Source: Vitreimonas flagellata (GTDB taxonomy: Bacteria > Pseudomonadota > Alphaproteobacteria > Caulobacterales > Aquidulcibacteraceae). Taken from it: 64,000 nt of DNA. This document shows, piece by piece, positions 8,931-24,863 of this stretch. How positions within the stretch are numbered: position 1 is the stretch's first letter; the number at the start of each line of letters is the position of its first letter. Under the pieces are notes generated by a model. It was not told the DNA's origin. It did not search any database and worked only from the letters and a program-made list of their open reading frames with translations. Made by a program: the position numbers and the translations under genes. The stretch spans positions 186,001 through 250,000 of the forward strand of contig NZ_SBJL01000003.1 of NCBI RefSeq assembly GCF_004634425.1, in the 5' to 3' direction.

Positions 8931-9446
8931 ATGGATCGTGCTCAGAAGGCCGAAACGGTGGAGTCGCTGAAAGGCGTGTTCGCCGGGGCCGGTGTGGTGG
9001 TCGTTGGCCATTACACGGGTCTGACTGTTGCGGAATTGACGGTGCTGCGCACGCGCCTTCGTTCCGAAGGCGCCGCGCTCAAAGTGGTGAAAAACCGCCT
9101 GGTGAAACTCGCCATCGCCGACACGCCCAAGGCGTCGGCGGCGGAGCTGTTCACCGGCCCCACGGCAATCGCATACTCCGCTGACCCGATCACGGCCGCC
9201 AAGGTCGCTGTCGCGTACGCGAAGGAAAAGGAAAAGTTCGTCGTTCTCGGCGGCCTTTTCGGCGACCAATTGCTCGACAAAGCAGGCGTGCAGGCTCTGG
9301 CCACGCTGCCTTCTCTCGACGAGCTGCGTGGGAAGATCATTGGCCTCGTACAGGCGCCTGCGACGAAGATCGCTGGCGTGCTCGCAGCGCCCGGCGGCCA
9401 GCTGGCGCGCGTGCTCAACGCGTACGCGACCAAAGACGCCGCATAA
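8931..9446 (+). CDS. rplJ: 50S ribosomal protein L10
   Basis: 171 residues. The start at 8931 (MDRAQKAETVESLKG) follows GAGGAGACC; the frame is open upstream to 8802 but that extension lacks L10 character and overlaps the leader hairpin. The VVGHYTGLTVAELTVLR and KVVKNRL motifs identify uL10, and the C-terminal helix that binds L7/L12 dimers follows. It anchors the L7/L12 stalk. rplL follows 57 bp later. Confidence 0.97.
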   Translation: MDRAQKAETVESLKGVFAGAGVVVVGHYTGLTVAELTVLRTRLRSEGAALKVVKNRLVKLAIADTPKASAAELFTGPTAIAYSADPITAAKVAVAYAKEKEKFVVLGGLFGDQLLDKAGVQALATLPSLDELRGKIIGLVQAPATKIAGVLAAPGGQLARVLNAYATKDAA

Positions 9447-9503
9447 CACCGTCTATTCCGCTTATCGAATTGAAATCAGACAGAAAACGTCAGGAACTAA
9501 ATC

Positions 9504-9878
9504 ATGGCAGACCTCAACAAAATCGTCGAAGATCTCTCCGCGCTCACCGTTCTCGAAGCCGCTGAACTCTCCAAGCTTCTCGAAGAGAAGTGGGGGGTTT
9601 CGGCCGCTGCTCCGGTCGCTGTCGCCGCAGCCGGCGGTGGCGCTCCGGCCGCCGCTGCTGAAGAGAAGACCGAATTCACGGTCCAGCTCACCAGCGCCGG
9701 CGACAAGAAGATCGAAGTCATCAAGGAAGTCCGCGCGATCACGGGTCTCGGCCTGAAGGAAGCCAAGGACCTCGTCGAAGGCGCACCGAAGCCGGTGAAG
9801 GAAGGCGTGAACAAGGCTGATGCCGAAAAGTTCAAGGCCCAACTTGAAAAGGCCGGCGCGAAGGTCGATTTGAAGTAA
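9504..9878 (+). CDS. rplL: 50S ribosomal protein L7/L12
   Basis: 124 residues, standard for bL12. An N-terminal dimerisation helix (~1-33) is joined by an Ala/Gly/Pro-rich hinge (~34-55) to the C-terminal domain with the conserved [20 protein letters not shown] factor-binding surface. It forms the multimeric stalk that recruits translational GTPases. It lies in the rplJ operon. Confidence 0.98.
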   Translation: MADLNKIVEDLSALTVLEAAELSKLLEEKWGVSAAAPVAVAAAGGGAPAAAAEEKTEFTVQLTSAGDKKIEVIKEVRAITGLGLKEAKDLVEGAPKPVKEGVNKADAEKFKAQLEKAGAKVDLK

Positions 9879-9893
9879 CTCGCAAACACTGAA

Positions 9894-9932
9894 GCGGAAG
9901 CAGGAGCCGTCCAAAACGGCTTCGGCTTCCGC
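9894..9932 (+). terminator. Hairpin in the rplL-rpoB gap (attenuator or processing site)
   Basis: GCGGAAGC (9894-9901) pairs with GCTTCCGC (9925-9932), and inside it GAGCCGT pairs with ACGGCTT, giving a two-part stem of about 15 bp. Only a CTTT follows, so it is a weak terminator at best. In enterobacteria the rplL-rpoB gap holds an attenuator and an RNase III site; this hairpin is in the same place. Confidence 0.55.
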
Positions 9933-10112
9933 CTTTGCGTGTCCGGCTCTGCTGGACGCGCCGGACGAGCCGCCCGCCCGCGGTTCTCCGAAAACGGGTC
10001 GGGCTCTTGGGATTTTCCCTTGGGACCAGGGCGGAAGGCGGCTCATGCGCCGCGCTTGGCGGGCCTATTGGCCGGGGTCCGCTTCCGAGCGCGGGGCACA
10101 TGGGGAGAGCAG

Positions 10113-14210
<4,098 letters not shown>

Positions 14211-14306
14211 GAATGGCCGGCGCGTCTCGGGTGAGGCGCGCCGGATAATTCGAGAACGAACCCACGGGGCGCCGGCCGCACACCGGCGCGACGGAAGGTC
14301 AAAACG

Positions 14307-17300
14307 ATGAATGCAATGAACCAAGACCTGATCAACAACACGTTCGGCAATCAGCCGCCGGCGCCTGTTTTCGATCAGATCAAGATTTCGATCGCGAGCC
14401 CCGAACAGATCAAGTCGTGGAGCTTCGGCGAGATCAAGAAGCCCGAGACGATCAACTACCGTACGTTCAAGCCGGAACGCGACGGCCTGTTCTGCGCGCG
14501 TATCTTTGGCCCGATCAAGGATTACGAGTGCTTGTGCGGCAAGTACAAGCGCATGAAGTACAAGGACATCATCTGCGAAAAGTGCGGTGTCCAAGTTACG
14601 CTTCAGCGCGTGCGCCGCGAGCGCATGGGCCACATCGAACTGGCGGCGCCCGTTGCGCACATCTGGTTCCTGAAGTCGCTTCCGAGCCGCATCTCGCTGA
14701 TGCTCGACATGGCGTTGAAGGACATCGAGAAGGTGCTGTACTTTGAACAGTACATCGTGCTCGAGCCGGGCCTGACCTCGCTCGAGGCCAAGCAGCTTCT
14801 GACGGAAGAAGAGTATCTCCGTGCGCAGGACGAGTTCGGCGAAGACAGCTTCACCGCCTCGATCGGCGCTGAAGCGATCCGTGAATTGCTGATCCAGCTC
14901 AACCTCGAAAAAGAAGCTGAGCAACTCCGCAAGGAAATCGCTGAGTCCACGTCGGAACTGAAGCCGAAGAAGCTGGCCAAGCGCCTGAAGTTGGTAGAAG
15001 CGTTCCTCCGTTCGGGCAATAAACCGGAATGGATGATCCTGACGATCGTGCCGGTGATCCCGCCGGAACTGCGTCCGCTCGTGCCGCTCGATGGCGGTCG
15101 CTTTGCGACGTCGGATCTGAACGATCTCTATCGCCGCGTCATCAACCGCAACAACCGCTTGAAGCGTCTGATGGAGCTCCGCGCGCCGGACATCATCATC
15201 CGCAACGAAAAGCGGATGCTGCAGGAAGCTGTCGACGCTTTGTTCGACAACGGCCGCCGCGGCCGCGTGATCACGGGCGCCAACAAGCGTCCGCTGAAGT
15301 CGCTCGCCGACATGCTGAAGGGCAAGCAAGGCCGCTTCCGTCAGAACTTGCTTGGCAAGCGCGTCGATTATTCTGGCCGTTCGGTGATCGTCGTCGGTCC
15401 GGATCTGAAGCTGCACCAGTGCGGCCTGCCGAAGAAGATGGCGCTCGAATTGTTCAAGCCGTTCATCTACGCGCGCTTGGATGTGAAGGGCCTCTCCGGC
15501 ACCGTGAAGCAATCACGCCGGATGGTGGAAAAGGAACGCCCGGAAGTTTGGGACGTGCTCGAAGAAGTCATTCGCGAGCACCCGATCCTGCTCAACCGCG
15601 CGCCGACGCTCCACCGCTTGGGCATCCAAGCGTTCGAGCCGAAGCTCATCGAAGGCAAGGCGATCCAGCTGCACCCGCTGGTTTGCGCCGCGTTCAACGC
15701 TGACTTCGACGGCGACCAAATGGCCGTGCACGTTCCGCTGTCGCTCGAAGCGCAGCTCGAAGCGCGCGTGCTGATGATGTCGACGAACAACATCCTCTCG
15801 CCGGCGAACGGCAAGGCGATCATCGTGCCGTCGCAGGATATCGTGCTTGGCCTCTACTACTTGTCGCTGATGAAGGAAGGCGAGCCGGGCGAAGGCAAGC
15901 TGTTCGCTAACATCGCCGAAATCGAAGCCGCGCTCGAAGCGGGTGTCGTCACGCTGCACACCAAGATCAAAGCGCGCTTTGAGACGGTGGACGCCGATGG
16001 CAAGCCGGTCCGCATGACGATCGACACGACGCCGGGCCGCATGAAGCTCGCCGAAGTGCTGCCGCGTCACCCGAAGATCAGCCACAAGCTGCTCGACCAG
16101 ACGATGACCAAGAAGGAAGTCGGCAACCTGATCGATCAGGTTTACCGTTTCTGCGGTCAGAAGGCGACGGTGATCTTCGCCGACCGCATCATGCAACTCG
16201 GCTTCAAGGAAGCGGCGAAGGCCGGCATTTCGTTCGGCATGGCCGACATGGTGGTGCCGAAGGCGAAGGAAAGTCTCGTCGAAGACACGCGCAAGCGCGT
16301 GTCGGAATACGAGAAGCAATACGCCGATGGCCTGATCACCAAGGGCGAGAAGTACAACAAGGTTGTCGACGCCTGGTCGAAGTGCACCGACAAAGTCGCT
16401 GACGCGATGATGGACGAAGCGTCCAAGCCGGCCAAACTCAAGGATGGCCGTCTGGGCGAATTGAACTCCGTCTTCATGATGGCGCACTCGGGCGCACGTG
16501 GTTCGAAGAACCAGATGAAGCAGCTCGCCGGCATGCGCGGCCTGATGGCCAAGCCGTCGGGAGAAATCATCGAGACGCCGATCATCTCAAACTTCAAGGA
16601 AGGCCTCTCGGTTCTCGAATACTTCAACTCGACCCACGGCGCCCGTAAGGGCCTCGCGGACACCGCGTTGAAGACCGCGAACTCGGGCTACCTGACGCGT
16701 CGTCTCGTCGACGTGGCGCAAGATTGCATTATCACCGAAGAAGATTGCGGCACGCAGGATGGCATCCAGATGACCCCGGTCATCGACGGCGCCGACATCG
16801 TCGTCTCGCTCGGCACGCGTATCCTCGGCCGCACGGCTGCGGTGGACGTGGTCGAGCCGGGCACCGGCAAGATCGTGGCGCCGGCTGGCGCCTTCCTCGA
16901 CGAAGACCTCGTCGTGCTGATCGAGAAGGCCGGCGTGCAAGCGGTGAAGGTGCGCTCTGTGCTCACCTGCGAAACCCGTACGGGCGTCTGCGGCGCTTGC
17001 TATGGCCGCGACCTCGCGCGTAACACGCAAGTGAACATCGGCGAAGCGGTCGGCGTCATCGCGGCGCAATCGATCGGCGAGCCTGGCACGCAGCTCACGA
17101 TGCGTACGTTCCACATCGGCGGCGCGGCCCAGGTGGCCGAGCAATCGGTGATGGAATCGGCGCACGACGGTTCGATCCGCTTCGTGAACCGCAACACGGT
17201 GAAGAACGCCAATGGCGAACTCATCGTCATGAGCCGCAACATGCAAGCCATCGTCGTCGACGAAGAAGGCAAGGAGCGTCAGAGCTTCAAGCTCTCGTTC

Positions 17301-18494
17301 GGCGCGCGTCTGCGCGTTGACGAGAACTCGAAGATCAAGCGCGGTGATCGCATCTCGGAATGGGACCCCTACGCCACGCCGATCCTTACGGAAGTCGCTG
17401 GTAAGGCGAAGTTCGAAGATATCGTCGAAGGCGTGTCGGTGCGCGAAGAGTTCGACGAAGCCACCGGCATTTCGTCGAAGGTGATCATCGATTGGCGCGC
17501 GACGGCGAAGGGCTCGGACCTGCGCCCGAGCATCGCCATCTACGACGCCAAAGGTAAGCCCGCGAAGCTCGCGAACGGCACGGACGCGCGTTACACGCTG
17601 CCGGTCGGCGCAATTCTTTCGATCGCCGACGGCGACGACGTCACGCCTGGCCAAGACCTCGCGCGTATGCCGACAGGCGGCGCCAAGACCCGCGACATCA
17701 CCGGCGGTCTGCCGCGCGTCGCGGAATTGTTCGAAGCCCGTCGTCCGAAGGATCACGCGATCATCGCCGAAGGCGACGGACGTGTTGAGTTCGGCAAGGA
17801 CTACAAGAACAAGCGCCGTCTGCGCGTGGTCCCGGAAGACGAAAGCCTCGAGCCGATCGAGTACATGATCCCGAAGGGCAAGCACATTCCGGTGCAAGAA
17901 GGCGACTTCGTGAAGAAGGGCGATTACCTGCTCGACGGCAATCCCGCGCCGCAGGACATCCTCTCCATTCTCGGTGTCGAAGCGCTGGCGAATTACCTCG
18001 TTGAGGAAATTCAGAAAGTGTACCGCCTGCAGGGCGTGCCGATTAACGACAAGCATATCGAGGTGATCGTTCGCCAGATGCTGCAGAAGGTCGAAGTGAT
18101 GGACGCCGGCGACACCGAATTCCTGAAAGGGGAAGCGGTGGAAGCACTCGATCTCGAAGACGAGAACAAGCGCGTCCTGGAACTTGGTCTGAAGCCGGCG
18201 ACGGCCCAGCCCATGCTGCTCGGCATCACCAAGGCCAGCTTGCAAACGCGTTCCTTCATCTCGGCGGCGTCGTTCCAAGAAACCACGCGCGTGCTCACCG
18301 AAGCTGCGGCTTACGGCAAGTCGGACACGCTCGAAGGCTTGAAGGAAAACGTCATCGTCGGCCGTCTCATCCCGGCTGGTACGGGTGGTCAGCTGCGCCG
18401 CTATCAAAAGCTCGCAGCCGAACGCGATGCGCAACTCGCGATCGAAGCCGCGGAAGACGCGCGCTTGGGTCGTCAAACTGAAGCAGCTGAATAA
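14307..18494 (+). CDS. rpoC: RNA polymerase beta' subunit
   Basis: 1395 residues. The first zinc site ([20 protein letters not shown], ~71-90), the catalytic [12 protein letters not shown] Mg2+ motif, and the second zinc site with [16 protein letters not shown] are all present, followed by the [25 protein letters not shown] trigger-loop region. Two in-frame ATGs (14307 and 14316) are possible; GGAAGG at 14293 favours the first. It is transcribed with rpoB and ends at the strong terminator at 18531. The usual rpsL/rpsG genes do not follow. Confidence 0.98.
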   Translation: MNAMNQDLINNTFGNQPPAPVFDQIKISIASPEQIKSWSFGEIKKPETINYRTFKPERDGLFCARIFGPIKDYECLCGKYKRMKYKDIICEKCGVQVTLQRVRRERMGHIELAAPVAHIWFLKSLPSRISLMLDMALKDIEKVLYFEQYIVLEPGLTSLEAKQLLTEEEYLRAQDEFGEDSFTASIGAEAIRELLIQLNLEKEAEQLRKEIAESTSELKPKKLAKRLKLVEAFLRSGNKPEWMILTIVPVIPPELRPLVPLDGGRFATSDLNDLYRRVINRNNRLKRLMELRAPDIIIRNEKRMLQEAVDALFDNGRRGRVITGANKRPLKSLADMLKGKQGRFRQNLLGKRVDYSGRSVIVVGPDLKLHQCGLPKKMALELFKPFIYARLDVKGLSGTVKQSRRMVEKERPEVWDVLEEVIREHPILLNRAPTLHRLGIQAFEPKLIEGKAIQLHPLVCAAFNADFDGDQMAVHVPLSLEAQLEARVLMMSTNNILSPANGKAIIVPSQDIVLGLYYLSLMKEGEPGEGKLFANIAEIEAALEAGVVTLHTKIKARFETVDADGKPVRMTIDTTPGRMKLAEVLPRHPKISHKLLDQTMTKKEVGNLIDQVYRFCGQKATVIFADRIMQLGFKEAAKAGISFGMADMVVPKAKESLVEDTRKRVSEYEKQYADGLITKGEKYNKVVDAWSKCTDKVADAMMDEASKPAKLKDGRLGELNSVFMMAHSGARGSKNQMKQLAGMRGLMAKPSGEIIETPIISNFKEGLSVLEYFNSTHGARKGLADTALKTANSGYLTRRLVDVAQDCIITEEDCGTQDGIQMTPVIDGADIVVSLGTRILGRTAAVDVVEPGTGKIVAPAGAFLDEDLVVLIEKAGVQAVKVRSVLTCETRTGVCGACYGRDLARNTQVNIGEAVGVIAAQSIGEPGTQLTMRTFHIGGAAQVAEQSVMESAHDGSIRFVNRNTVKNANGELIVMSRNMQAIVVDEEGKERQSFKLSFGARLRVDENSKIKRGDRISEWDPYATPILTEVAGKAKFEDIVEGVSVREEFDEATGISSKVIIDWRATAKGSDLRPSIAIYDAKGKPAKLANGTDARYTLPVGAILSIADGDDVTPGQDLARMPTGGAKTRDITGGLPRVAELFEARRPKDHAIIAEGDGRVEFGKDYKNKRRLRVVPEDESLEPIEYMIPKGKHIPVQEGDFVKKGDYLLDGNPAPQDILSILGVEALANYLVEEIQKVYRLQGVPINDKHIEVIVRQMLQKVEVMDAGDTEFLKGEAVEALDLEDENKRVLELGLKPATAQPMLLGITKASLQTRSFISAASFQETTRVLTEAAAYGKSDTLEGLKENVIVGRLIPAGTGGQLRRYQKLAAERDAQLAIEAAEDARLGRQTEAAE

Positions 18495-18530
18495 GCCGCT
18501 TCAGCAGAGGAAACGCCCAAAGATAAGAAG

Positions 18531-18560
18531 AACGGCCCCGGAGCGATCCGGGGCCGTTTC
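18531..18560 (+). terminator. Bidirectional terminator between rpoC and a convergent receptor gene
   Basis: Perfect 12-bp stem AACGGCCCCGGA (18531-18542) with TCCGGGGCCGTT (18547-18558), GCGA tetraloop. It lies 36 bp after rpoC and 11 bp beyond the stop of the minus-strand receptor. On the minus strand it is followed by a pyrimidine-rich run, so it can serve both genes. Confidence 0.9.
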
Positions 18561-18569
18561 GCTTGTGAC

Positions 18570-20735
18570 CTATGGCGTTCCGATCGGCGGGCCGCCGGGT
18601 TGTTGCTGATCCGGCGGCGGACGCTGTGGGCCGTCGCCGAATTGATAGGTGATGGCGAAGCGCACGCGCGTGCCCGCACTGTCGATTTCGGTACGTTCGA
18701 AATACGTGTCGGTGGTGATCTCGTTGAAATTGGTTTGCGTGCCGAAGAGATCCTGCGCCGACAGCGTGCCGTAGATGCGATCCGCGAGCTTGCGCCGCCA
18801 GGTGACGTTGGCGACGACGAACTCATCGAGATCGCTCTGCAGCGTGTGGCGTGGGCCCTGGAAGCGCAGCTCGAACTGCACTTGATCAGCGTCGATCGCG
18901 TTCTGGTCGGGGTCGCGATAATCGAGCGAAACGGCGCCATCATATTCGAATTCGTTGCGCCGCTCGGTAACGCCGCCGCTTAAGAAATCGAACTCGCGCT
19001 CCATGAGGTTCACATTCGCCGAATAGCGCCAGTGTTCGCTGATCGGGCCGCGCACGATCGCTTGCAGGCCGCGTTGCTCGCTCGTGCCTGCGTTGACTGT
19101 GGTGGTCAGAATGGTGCCGTCGAGCAGCGTTTCGGTGAAAGGCGAGAAGATGTCGTCGCTGATGCGATCATAGAAGGTGAGGCTGAGGCTACGCCCATTG
19201 TTCTGATAGGTGAGGTTGGCCTCGTAGGCGTCGGTGAGCGACGGCTCCAGGTCCGGGTTGCCCCGTGTGGCGCGGTTGACGTCGACGAAGCGCAGAGCCG
19301 GATCGAGCTGTTGGAAGCCTGGTCGCTGGATGCGGCTGGTGTAGCTGAGATCGAGATTGACATTCTCGCTCAGGCCGCGGCGCACATGGATGCTGGGGAA
19401 TGTGCGCAGGTCCGCATCGTCGCTTTCAAGCCCGCCGGACATGACCTCGCGACGATAATTCTCCAAGCGCACGCCGGGTTGCCATGTCCAGCCCGCCGCC
19501 TCGAATTGAAACGTGCCGTAGCCCGCAAGCGTTTGTTGGCGGCCTTCGAGCAGCGCTGAGAAGTCCGCTGGGATAGCGGGGCCCACCAAGGTCGTGCGCG
19601 CGGTTTCGATGTCGGTTTCGGAAATATCGAAATTGAGACCTGCGCTGAGGAAGCGCTCCTCGCCGAAGGGGCGCTCGTATTCGAGCCGCGCATTGGCGCT
19701 GTCGGTATCTTGCTCGTTGAGCGAGCGCGATTCACGCGCTGTGCCAACCAGCGGCGTATAGGCGAATTCTTGCTCGAACTGGACGCCATTGCTGCCGACA
19801 TTGATGTTCGCTTTCAGCAATTCGCGCGGCAGCGCGCCGTCTTGCTGGAATTCGAAGGTCAGACCCTGATTGTAGAACTCGACCATGTTGAGATTGGTCT
19901 GCGCCGACGCGGGTGCGCCGCTCTCGGTCGTTTCCGTGTCGCGCGTAATGTCGTTGCCGCCGCGCACGAGATCGAGCGCCAACGTGAAGCGCTGTTTCTC
20001 CGTAGGGCGATAGCCGACAGTCGCGCGGCCGACATAGAAGCCGCCGAACTCAATGTCCTGATCGCCTTCTTCAAGTGTGGTGTCGCCCGAGCTCAAGATC
20101 CGCCGCTCGCGGGTGAAGTCCTGCGATTGCGCGCCGCCCCAACCGCCGAAACCGCCGCTCAGCGACCACGGCCCGCGCGACCAATTTGGCGATACGCCCA
20201 GATGGTAGCTGCCCATCGTATCGTAGCCGGCTTGCACATTGCCGGTGAGCCCGCCATCCAGGCGCTGGCGCGTGATGATGTTGATGATGCCGCCGGAGGC
20301 CGCGGCCGAATGCTGGGCGCCTGGATTGGTGATCACTTCGATACGCTGGACTTCAGCGCCGGTGATGCCGCGCAGCACCTGCTCCAAGTTTGTGCCCGGC
20401 ACCGGCTGGCCGTTGATCTGGATAGTGACGTTGTCAGCGCCCAGCAGGGTCACCGCGCCTGAGGGCGCCACGCTCACCGAGGGCACGCGGCCGAGCACGT
20501 CGAACATGTTGGTGCTCTGCGCGGCGGGATCGTCGCGCAGCGTGTAGGTGCGCCGATCGATACGAACCTGGTCGCCTGGCTCGGCGACAACGACGATATC
20601 GTCGCCAAAGTCTTCTTCTTCGGCCGGCGCTTCAGCAGCTGGCGCGGTCGGCGAAGGCGGCGATTGTTGCGCATGCGCGACGCTTGCGGCCGATACCAAG
20701 GCGGCGGACGCCGCCGCCACGAAAGTGCGCTTCAC
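18570..20735 (-). CDS. TonB-dependent receptor with plug domain
   Basis: 721 residues. A GTG start at 20735 with GGGGGAA upstream opens a clear signal peptide (to ~AHAQQ, residue 23). Then come an acidic linker, a DIVVVAEPGDQ segment as candidate TonB box, and a plug (~60-150) with DNVTIQINGQPVPG and the IEVITNPGAQHSAAASGGIINI motif. The rest is a beta-barrel resembling the outer-membrane beta-barrel-3 group. It imports an unidentified ligand across the outer membrane. The last residues (PPDQQQPGGPPIGTP) extend past the likely barrel end QFGDG, unusual because the C-terminus is not aromatic. Confidence 0.88.
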   Translation of the reverse strand: MKRTFVAAASAALVSAASVAHAQQSPPSPTAPAAEAPAEEEDFGDDIVVVAEPGDQVRIDRRTYTLRDDPAAQSTNMFDVLGRVPSVSVAPSGAVTLLGADNVTIQINGQPVPGTNLEQVLRGITGAEVQRIEVITNPGAQHSAAASGGIINIITRQRLDGGLTGNVQAGYDTMGSYHLGVSPNWSRGPWSLSGGFGGWGGAQSQDFTRERRILSSGDTTLEEGDQDIEFGGFYVGRATVGYRPTEKQRFTLALDLVRGGNDITRDTETTESGAPASAQTNLNMVEFYNQGLTFEFQQDGALPRELLKANINVGSNGVQFEQEFAYTPLVGTARESRSLNEQDTDSANARLEYERPFGEERFLSAGLNFDISETDIETARTTLVGPAIPADFSALLEGRQQTLAGYGTFQFEAAGWTWQPGVRLENYRREVMSGGLESDDADLRTFPSIHVRRGLSENVNLDLSYTSRIQRPGFQQLDPALRFVDVNRATRGNPDLEPSLTDAYEANLTYQNNGRSLSLTFYDRISDDIFSPFTETLLDGTILTTTVNAGTSEQRGLQAIVRGPISEHWRYSANVNLMEREFDFLSGGVTERRNEFEYDGAVSLDYRDPDQNAIDADQVQFELRFQGPRHTLQSDLDEFVVANVTWRRKLADRIYGTLSAQDLFGTQTNFNEITTDTYFERTEIDSAGTRVRFAITYQFGDGPQRPPPDQQQPGGPPIGTP

Positions 20736-20850
20736 AGATGATTCCCCCGCGTTCCAGCGTCAGCGGAGACTGACGCGGAAACCTCAATGGATCATCCACT
20801 GGCGCCGAACCTGGGGCAGGCGATTGCAGCTGGTCCGGCCGAAATGTCGA

Positions 20851-21255
20851 TCAGTCGAAAATATCGAACAGATCGAAGCCGCGGCGTTTGCGGCGGCCGT
20901 GTTGGTCGTAATGGCCGCGTTCGCCGTACTCGCCCCGCTCACCATACTCACCGCGCTCGCCATACTCGCCGCGTTCGCCGTAGCCATAGCCTTGTTGCTG
21001 GCGCGGGGCCTGTTGAGGTTGCGGTTGCGGCGGCGGTTGCGGGTGGGAGCGGCGGTACGCGTCCGGGTCTTGGTAGAATTGCTGGCGGTCTTGTTCGAAC
21101 GCGGCGCGATCGTCGCGAGCGCCGGCGATGATCTTTTCCAGTTCGCCCCGGTCGAGCCACACGCCTCGGCAGGTCGGGCACATATCGAAAGCCACGTCGT
21201 CGCGCTTCACCTCGTTCATCGAGGCGTTGCAATTCGGGCACATCAACAGCGGCAT
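20851..21255 (-). CDS. Zinc-ribbon protein with perfect hexapeptide tail repeats
   Basis: 134 residues. The N-terminal zf-TFIIB-like ribbon has C6-x2-C9 and C26-x2-C29 followed by RGVWLDRGELEKI, the standard signature. Residues ~71-88 are Pro/Gln-rich, and 93-116 are four consecutive hexapeptides, three GERGEY and one GERGHY. A basic patch and a FDLFDIFD tail close the protein. GGGAGAACCG precedes the ATG. Small zinc-ribbon proteins of this type are widespread and their function is unclear. The repeats are described separately. Confidence 0.85.
   Translation of the reverse strand: MPLLMCPNCNASMNEVKRDDVAFDMCPTCRGVWLDRGELEKIIAGARDDRAAFEQDRQQFYQDPDAYRRSHPQPPPQPQPQQAPRQQQGYGYGERGEYGERGEYGERGEYGERGHYDQHGRRKRRGFDLFDIFD
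20908..20979 (-). repeat. 18-bp tandem repeat, four copies, inside the zinc-ribbon gene
   Basis: Four in-frame 18-bp units encode GERGEY, GERGEY, GERGEY and GERGHY. The units differ only at a few third-codon or single positions (for example ACTCGCCCCGCTCACC against ACTCACCGCGCTCGCC on the plus strand). Copy number in such arrays changes by slippage. Confidence 0.9.
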
Positions 21256-21288
21256 TCGGTTCTCCCTTTCTTATGAAACGCGATATAG

Positions 21289-22593
<1,305 letters not shown>

Positions 22594-22597
22594 TCAT

Positions 22598-22701
22598 CCC
22601 TCCCCGCATCGCGGGGAGGGGCAGGGGTGGGGACAGCTCAGACCTTCCGGACAGAGCGGCGCTCTCCCCACCTCCAACTCCTCCCCGCACGCGGGGAGGA
22701 G
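22598..22701. repeat. Paired GC-rich palindromes between convergent genes
   Basis: CCCTCCCCGC (22598-22607) faces GCGGGGAGGG (22611-22620). About 60 bp later CTCCTCCCCGC (22678-22688) faces GCGGGGAGGAG (22691-22701). Both are near-perfect hairpins with a common TCCCCGC core, so this is a two-headed palindromic repeat of the REP/BIME type. It sits between the aminotransferase and a convergent gene and could also stop transcription from both sides. Confidence 0.8.
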
Positions 22702-22710
22702 AGTCGATAA

Positions 22711-23928
22711 CTAGTTCTCCAACTTGAACCTCAACCCCGCGCGCTCCTGCAGTCGCGCGATCAACGCGTCACCCATGGCGGCGGCGGGCGTCCAGATTCC
22801 GCCGGGCGTGGTGCTGCGCGGCGTGTCGTTCAGGCAGAGTGCAGCTTCGGAGATCATCTTTGACGTCGAGCCGTAGCCCGGATCCTTGTCGCCGCTGACG
22901 CCAACGCGCAGCGAGCGGCCGTCGCTCAGATTGCCGACATAGAGCACGTCGAACATGCCGGTTTCGCGCTGTTCCTTGTTGGGCCCTTGGCCGGGCTTCG
23001 GCAGCGCGAACTGGCGCAGCAGCGCGCGTGTCGGTGCGAAGTTCAATAGCGCGTTTTGCGTGCGCGATTGCTTGAGCATGCCACGCGCGCGTTTCTCACC
23101 GTCAGCGCCGCCGCCGGTCATCATCATTTCGTCGTAGGTGAAATCGCGGCCGTACGGATAGCCGGCGAGCGCGTTGGTGCGGTGCACGTTTTTGGTGTTG
23201 ATCGCCGCCATCACGAAGGGCGCGGCCCACGAGCCGATGTCGGCATCTTCGATCACGGCATCGCCCTTCGGCTGATCGACCCCGCGCGCCGGCGAGAGCG
23301 CGAATGGATCGAGCATCGCAGCGCCAATGCTTGGATCGCGCTTGCTCGCGTCCAAGGTCGCCAGCATCGACGCCAGTGTGCCGCCGGAGAACGTGCCCTT
23401 CATTTTACGCACGCGACCGCGCACGCTTTGCACTGGCGCGTCGAAGCGTGCGCGCGCTTGCTGCTGCAAGAACCAAACGCCGCAATCGAACGGGATCGAG
23501 TCGAAGCCGCAGGAGAACACGATGCGCGCGCCGCTTTGCTTGGCGGTCGCGTCGTATTTGGCGATCATCGCCTGCATCCAGTTCGGCTCGCCGCAGAGAT
23601 CGACGTAATCCGTGCCAACCTTGGCGCAGGCCGCGAGCAGCGGTTCGCCATAAAGCTGATAGGGGCCGACCGTGGTGATGATGGTGCGCGCACGTTTCGC
23701 CAAAGCTTCGAGCGACGCGGCATCGCGCGCGTTGGCTTCGATCAGCGGCACGCTGGCCGGCGCGCCGATCTCGGCGGCGACGGCGCGGAGCTTGGCAGGG
23801 TCGCGCCCGGCCATCGCCCAGCGCACTTGGCCTTCCGCACCGTAAGTCTTCAGCAAATGCTCGGCGACTAAGCGCCCGGTGAAGCCTGTCGCGCCGTAAA
23901 CGACGACGTCGAATTCCTGTGCGCTCAT
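22711..23928 (-). CDS. Saccharopine dehydrogenase-like (trans-acting enoyl reductase) protein
   Basis: 405 residues. The start at 23928 (MSAQEFDVVVYGATGFTGRL) has GGGAGGG upstream; the open frame continues upstream without a better site. The N-terminus is a Rossmann fold with VYGATGFTGRLVAEHL, and VDLCGEPNWMQAMI and ARIVFSCGFDSIPFDCG are typical of the saccharopine dehydrogenase/trans-acting enoyl reductase family. In actinobacteria relatives reduce polyketide-type lipids; in proteobacteria the substrate is unknown. Probably a single-gene transcript. Confidence 0.88.
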   Translation of the reverse strand: MSAQEFDVVVYGATGFTGRLVAEHLLKTYGAEGQVRWAMAGRDPAKLRAVAAEIGAPASVPLIEANARDAASLEALAKRARTIITTVGPYQLYGEPLLAACAKVGTDYVDLCGEPNWMQAMIAKYDATAKQSGARIVFSCGFDSIPFDCGVWFLQQQARARFDAPVQSVRGRVRKMKGTFSGGTLASMLATLDASKRDPSIGAAMLDPFALSPARGVDQPKGDAVIEDADIGSWAAPFVMAAINTKNVHRTNALAGYPYGRDFTYDEMMMTGGGADGEKRARGMLKQSRTQNALLNFAPTRALLRQFALPKPGQGPNKEQRETGMFDVLYVGNLSDGRSLRVGVSGDKDPGYGSTSKMISEAALCLNDTPRSTTPGGIWTPAAAMGDALIARLQERAGLRFKLEN

Positions 23929-24013
23929 CGTGCGCCCTCCCTTTTGCGCATGACTAGCATGCGACAAGCGTGCGTGCACCCGTGTGCGAGGCGTGGTCTA
24001 GTGTGCCTCTAAG

Positions 24014-24850
24014 ATGCCGCCGCTCGCCATTGCCGCAGCGTTTAGCTCGGCCCTCATTCATGCAAGCTGGAACGCCGCCCTGAAAGGCGGACGTGGCGAT
24101 CGCGTTGCGGATGCGTTTCTGATCGCGATCGGCGGCATCATCATGTGGGGCGTGGTTGCGCTTGTCTGGGGTGCGCCGAAGGCCGAGGCTTGGCCTTATC
24201 TGATTGCGTCAGTGCTGATCCATCTAATCTATTGGGTGGCGCTGTTTCGCGGCTACGACATGGGCGATTTGAGCCACATCTACACGCTCTCGCGGGGCTC
24301 GGCGCCGTTACTGGTGGCGGTGGGCGCGGCGATCACGGCGCACGAAGCGCCAGCGCCGCTGAAGATGGTCGGCATCGCGCTGGTTTCGCTTGGCGTGCTC
24401 GCGGTGGGCGTGAGCCCAAACGCGCCGCTGAAAGCGACGCTCTGGGCGTTGCTGATCGGGCTTTGCATTTCGGCGTATTCACTGGTCGACGCGCTTGGCG
24501 CGCGCGTCGGCGGCGATGCTTTGGTCTATGTGGCGTGGACATCCGGCGTTATGGGCGTGCCGATGATCGCGTTCGCGTTCTGGAAGCGCGGCGTGCGGCA
24601 GATGTTGCGCGACGCGGCCGTGGCGCCCTGGCGCGGCATCGCCATCGGAATCATCTCGTTCCTGGGCTACGGCCTCGTGCTCTGGGCGCAGACCTTCGCG
24701 CCCATCGCGCAGGTGACGGCGCTGCGCGAAACCTCCGTCGTGTTCGGCGCTTTGATCGCGTTTTTCATCCTGCGCGAGCGCTTGGGCCTGCGGCGCTGGG
24801 CCGGCGCGATAATCGTGGCCGCGGGCGCTGGCCTGATCGCCTTCGGCTGA
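24014..24850 (+). CDS. EamA/DMT-family transporter
   Basis: 278 residues with about ten hydrophobic spans and two EamA-type halves. ALIHASWNAALKGGRGD and a GYGLVLWAQTFAPIAQVTALRETSVVFGALIAFFILRERLG-type second half are typical of the drug/metabolite transporter superfamily. Inner-membrane exporter of an unknown metabolite. The gene precedes folB by 13 bp and may be the first of that transcript. No strong ribosome site is seen before ATG 24014. Confidence 0.88.
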   Translation: MPPLAIAAAFSSALIHASWNAALKGGRGDRVADAFLIAIGGIIMWGVVALVWGAPKAEAWPYLIASVLIHLIYWVALFRGYDMGDLSHIYTLSRGSAPLLVAVGAAITAHEAPAPLKMVGIALVSLGVLAVGVSPNAPLKATLWALLIGLCISAYSLVDALGARVGGDALVYVAWTSGVMGVPMIAFAFWKRGVRQMLRDAAVAPWRGIAIGIISFLGYGLVLWAQTFAPIAQVTALRETSVVFGALIAFFILRERLGLRRWAGAIIVAAGAGLIAFG

Positions 24851-24863
24851 CTAGATTGCCGCC

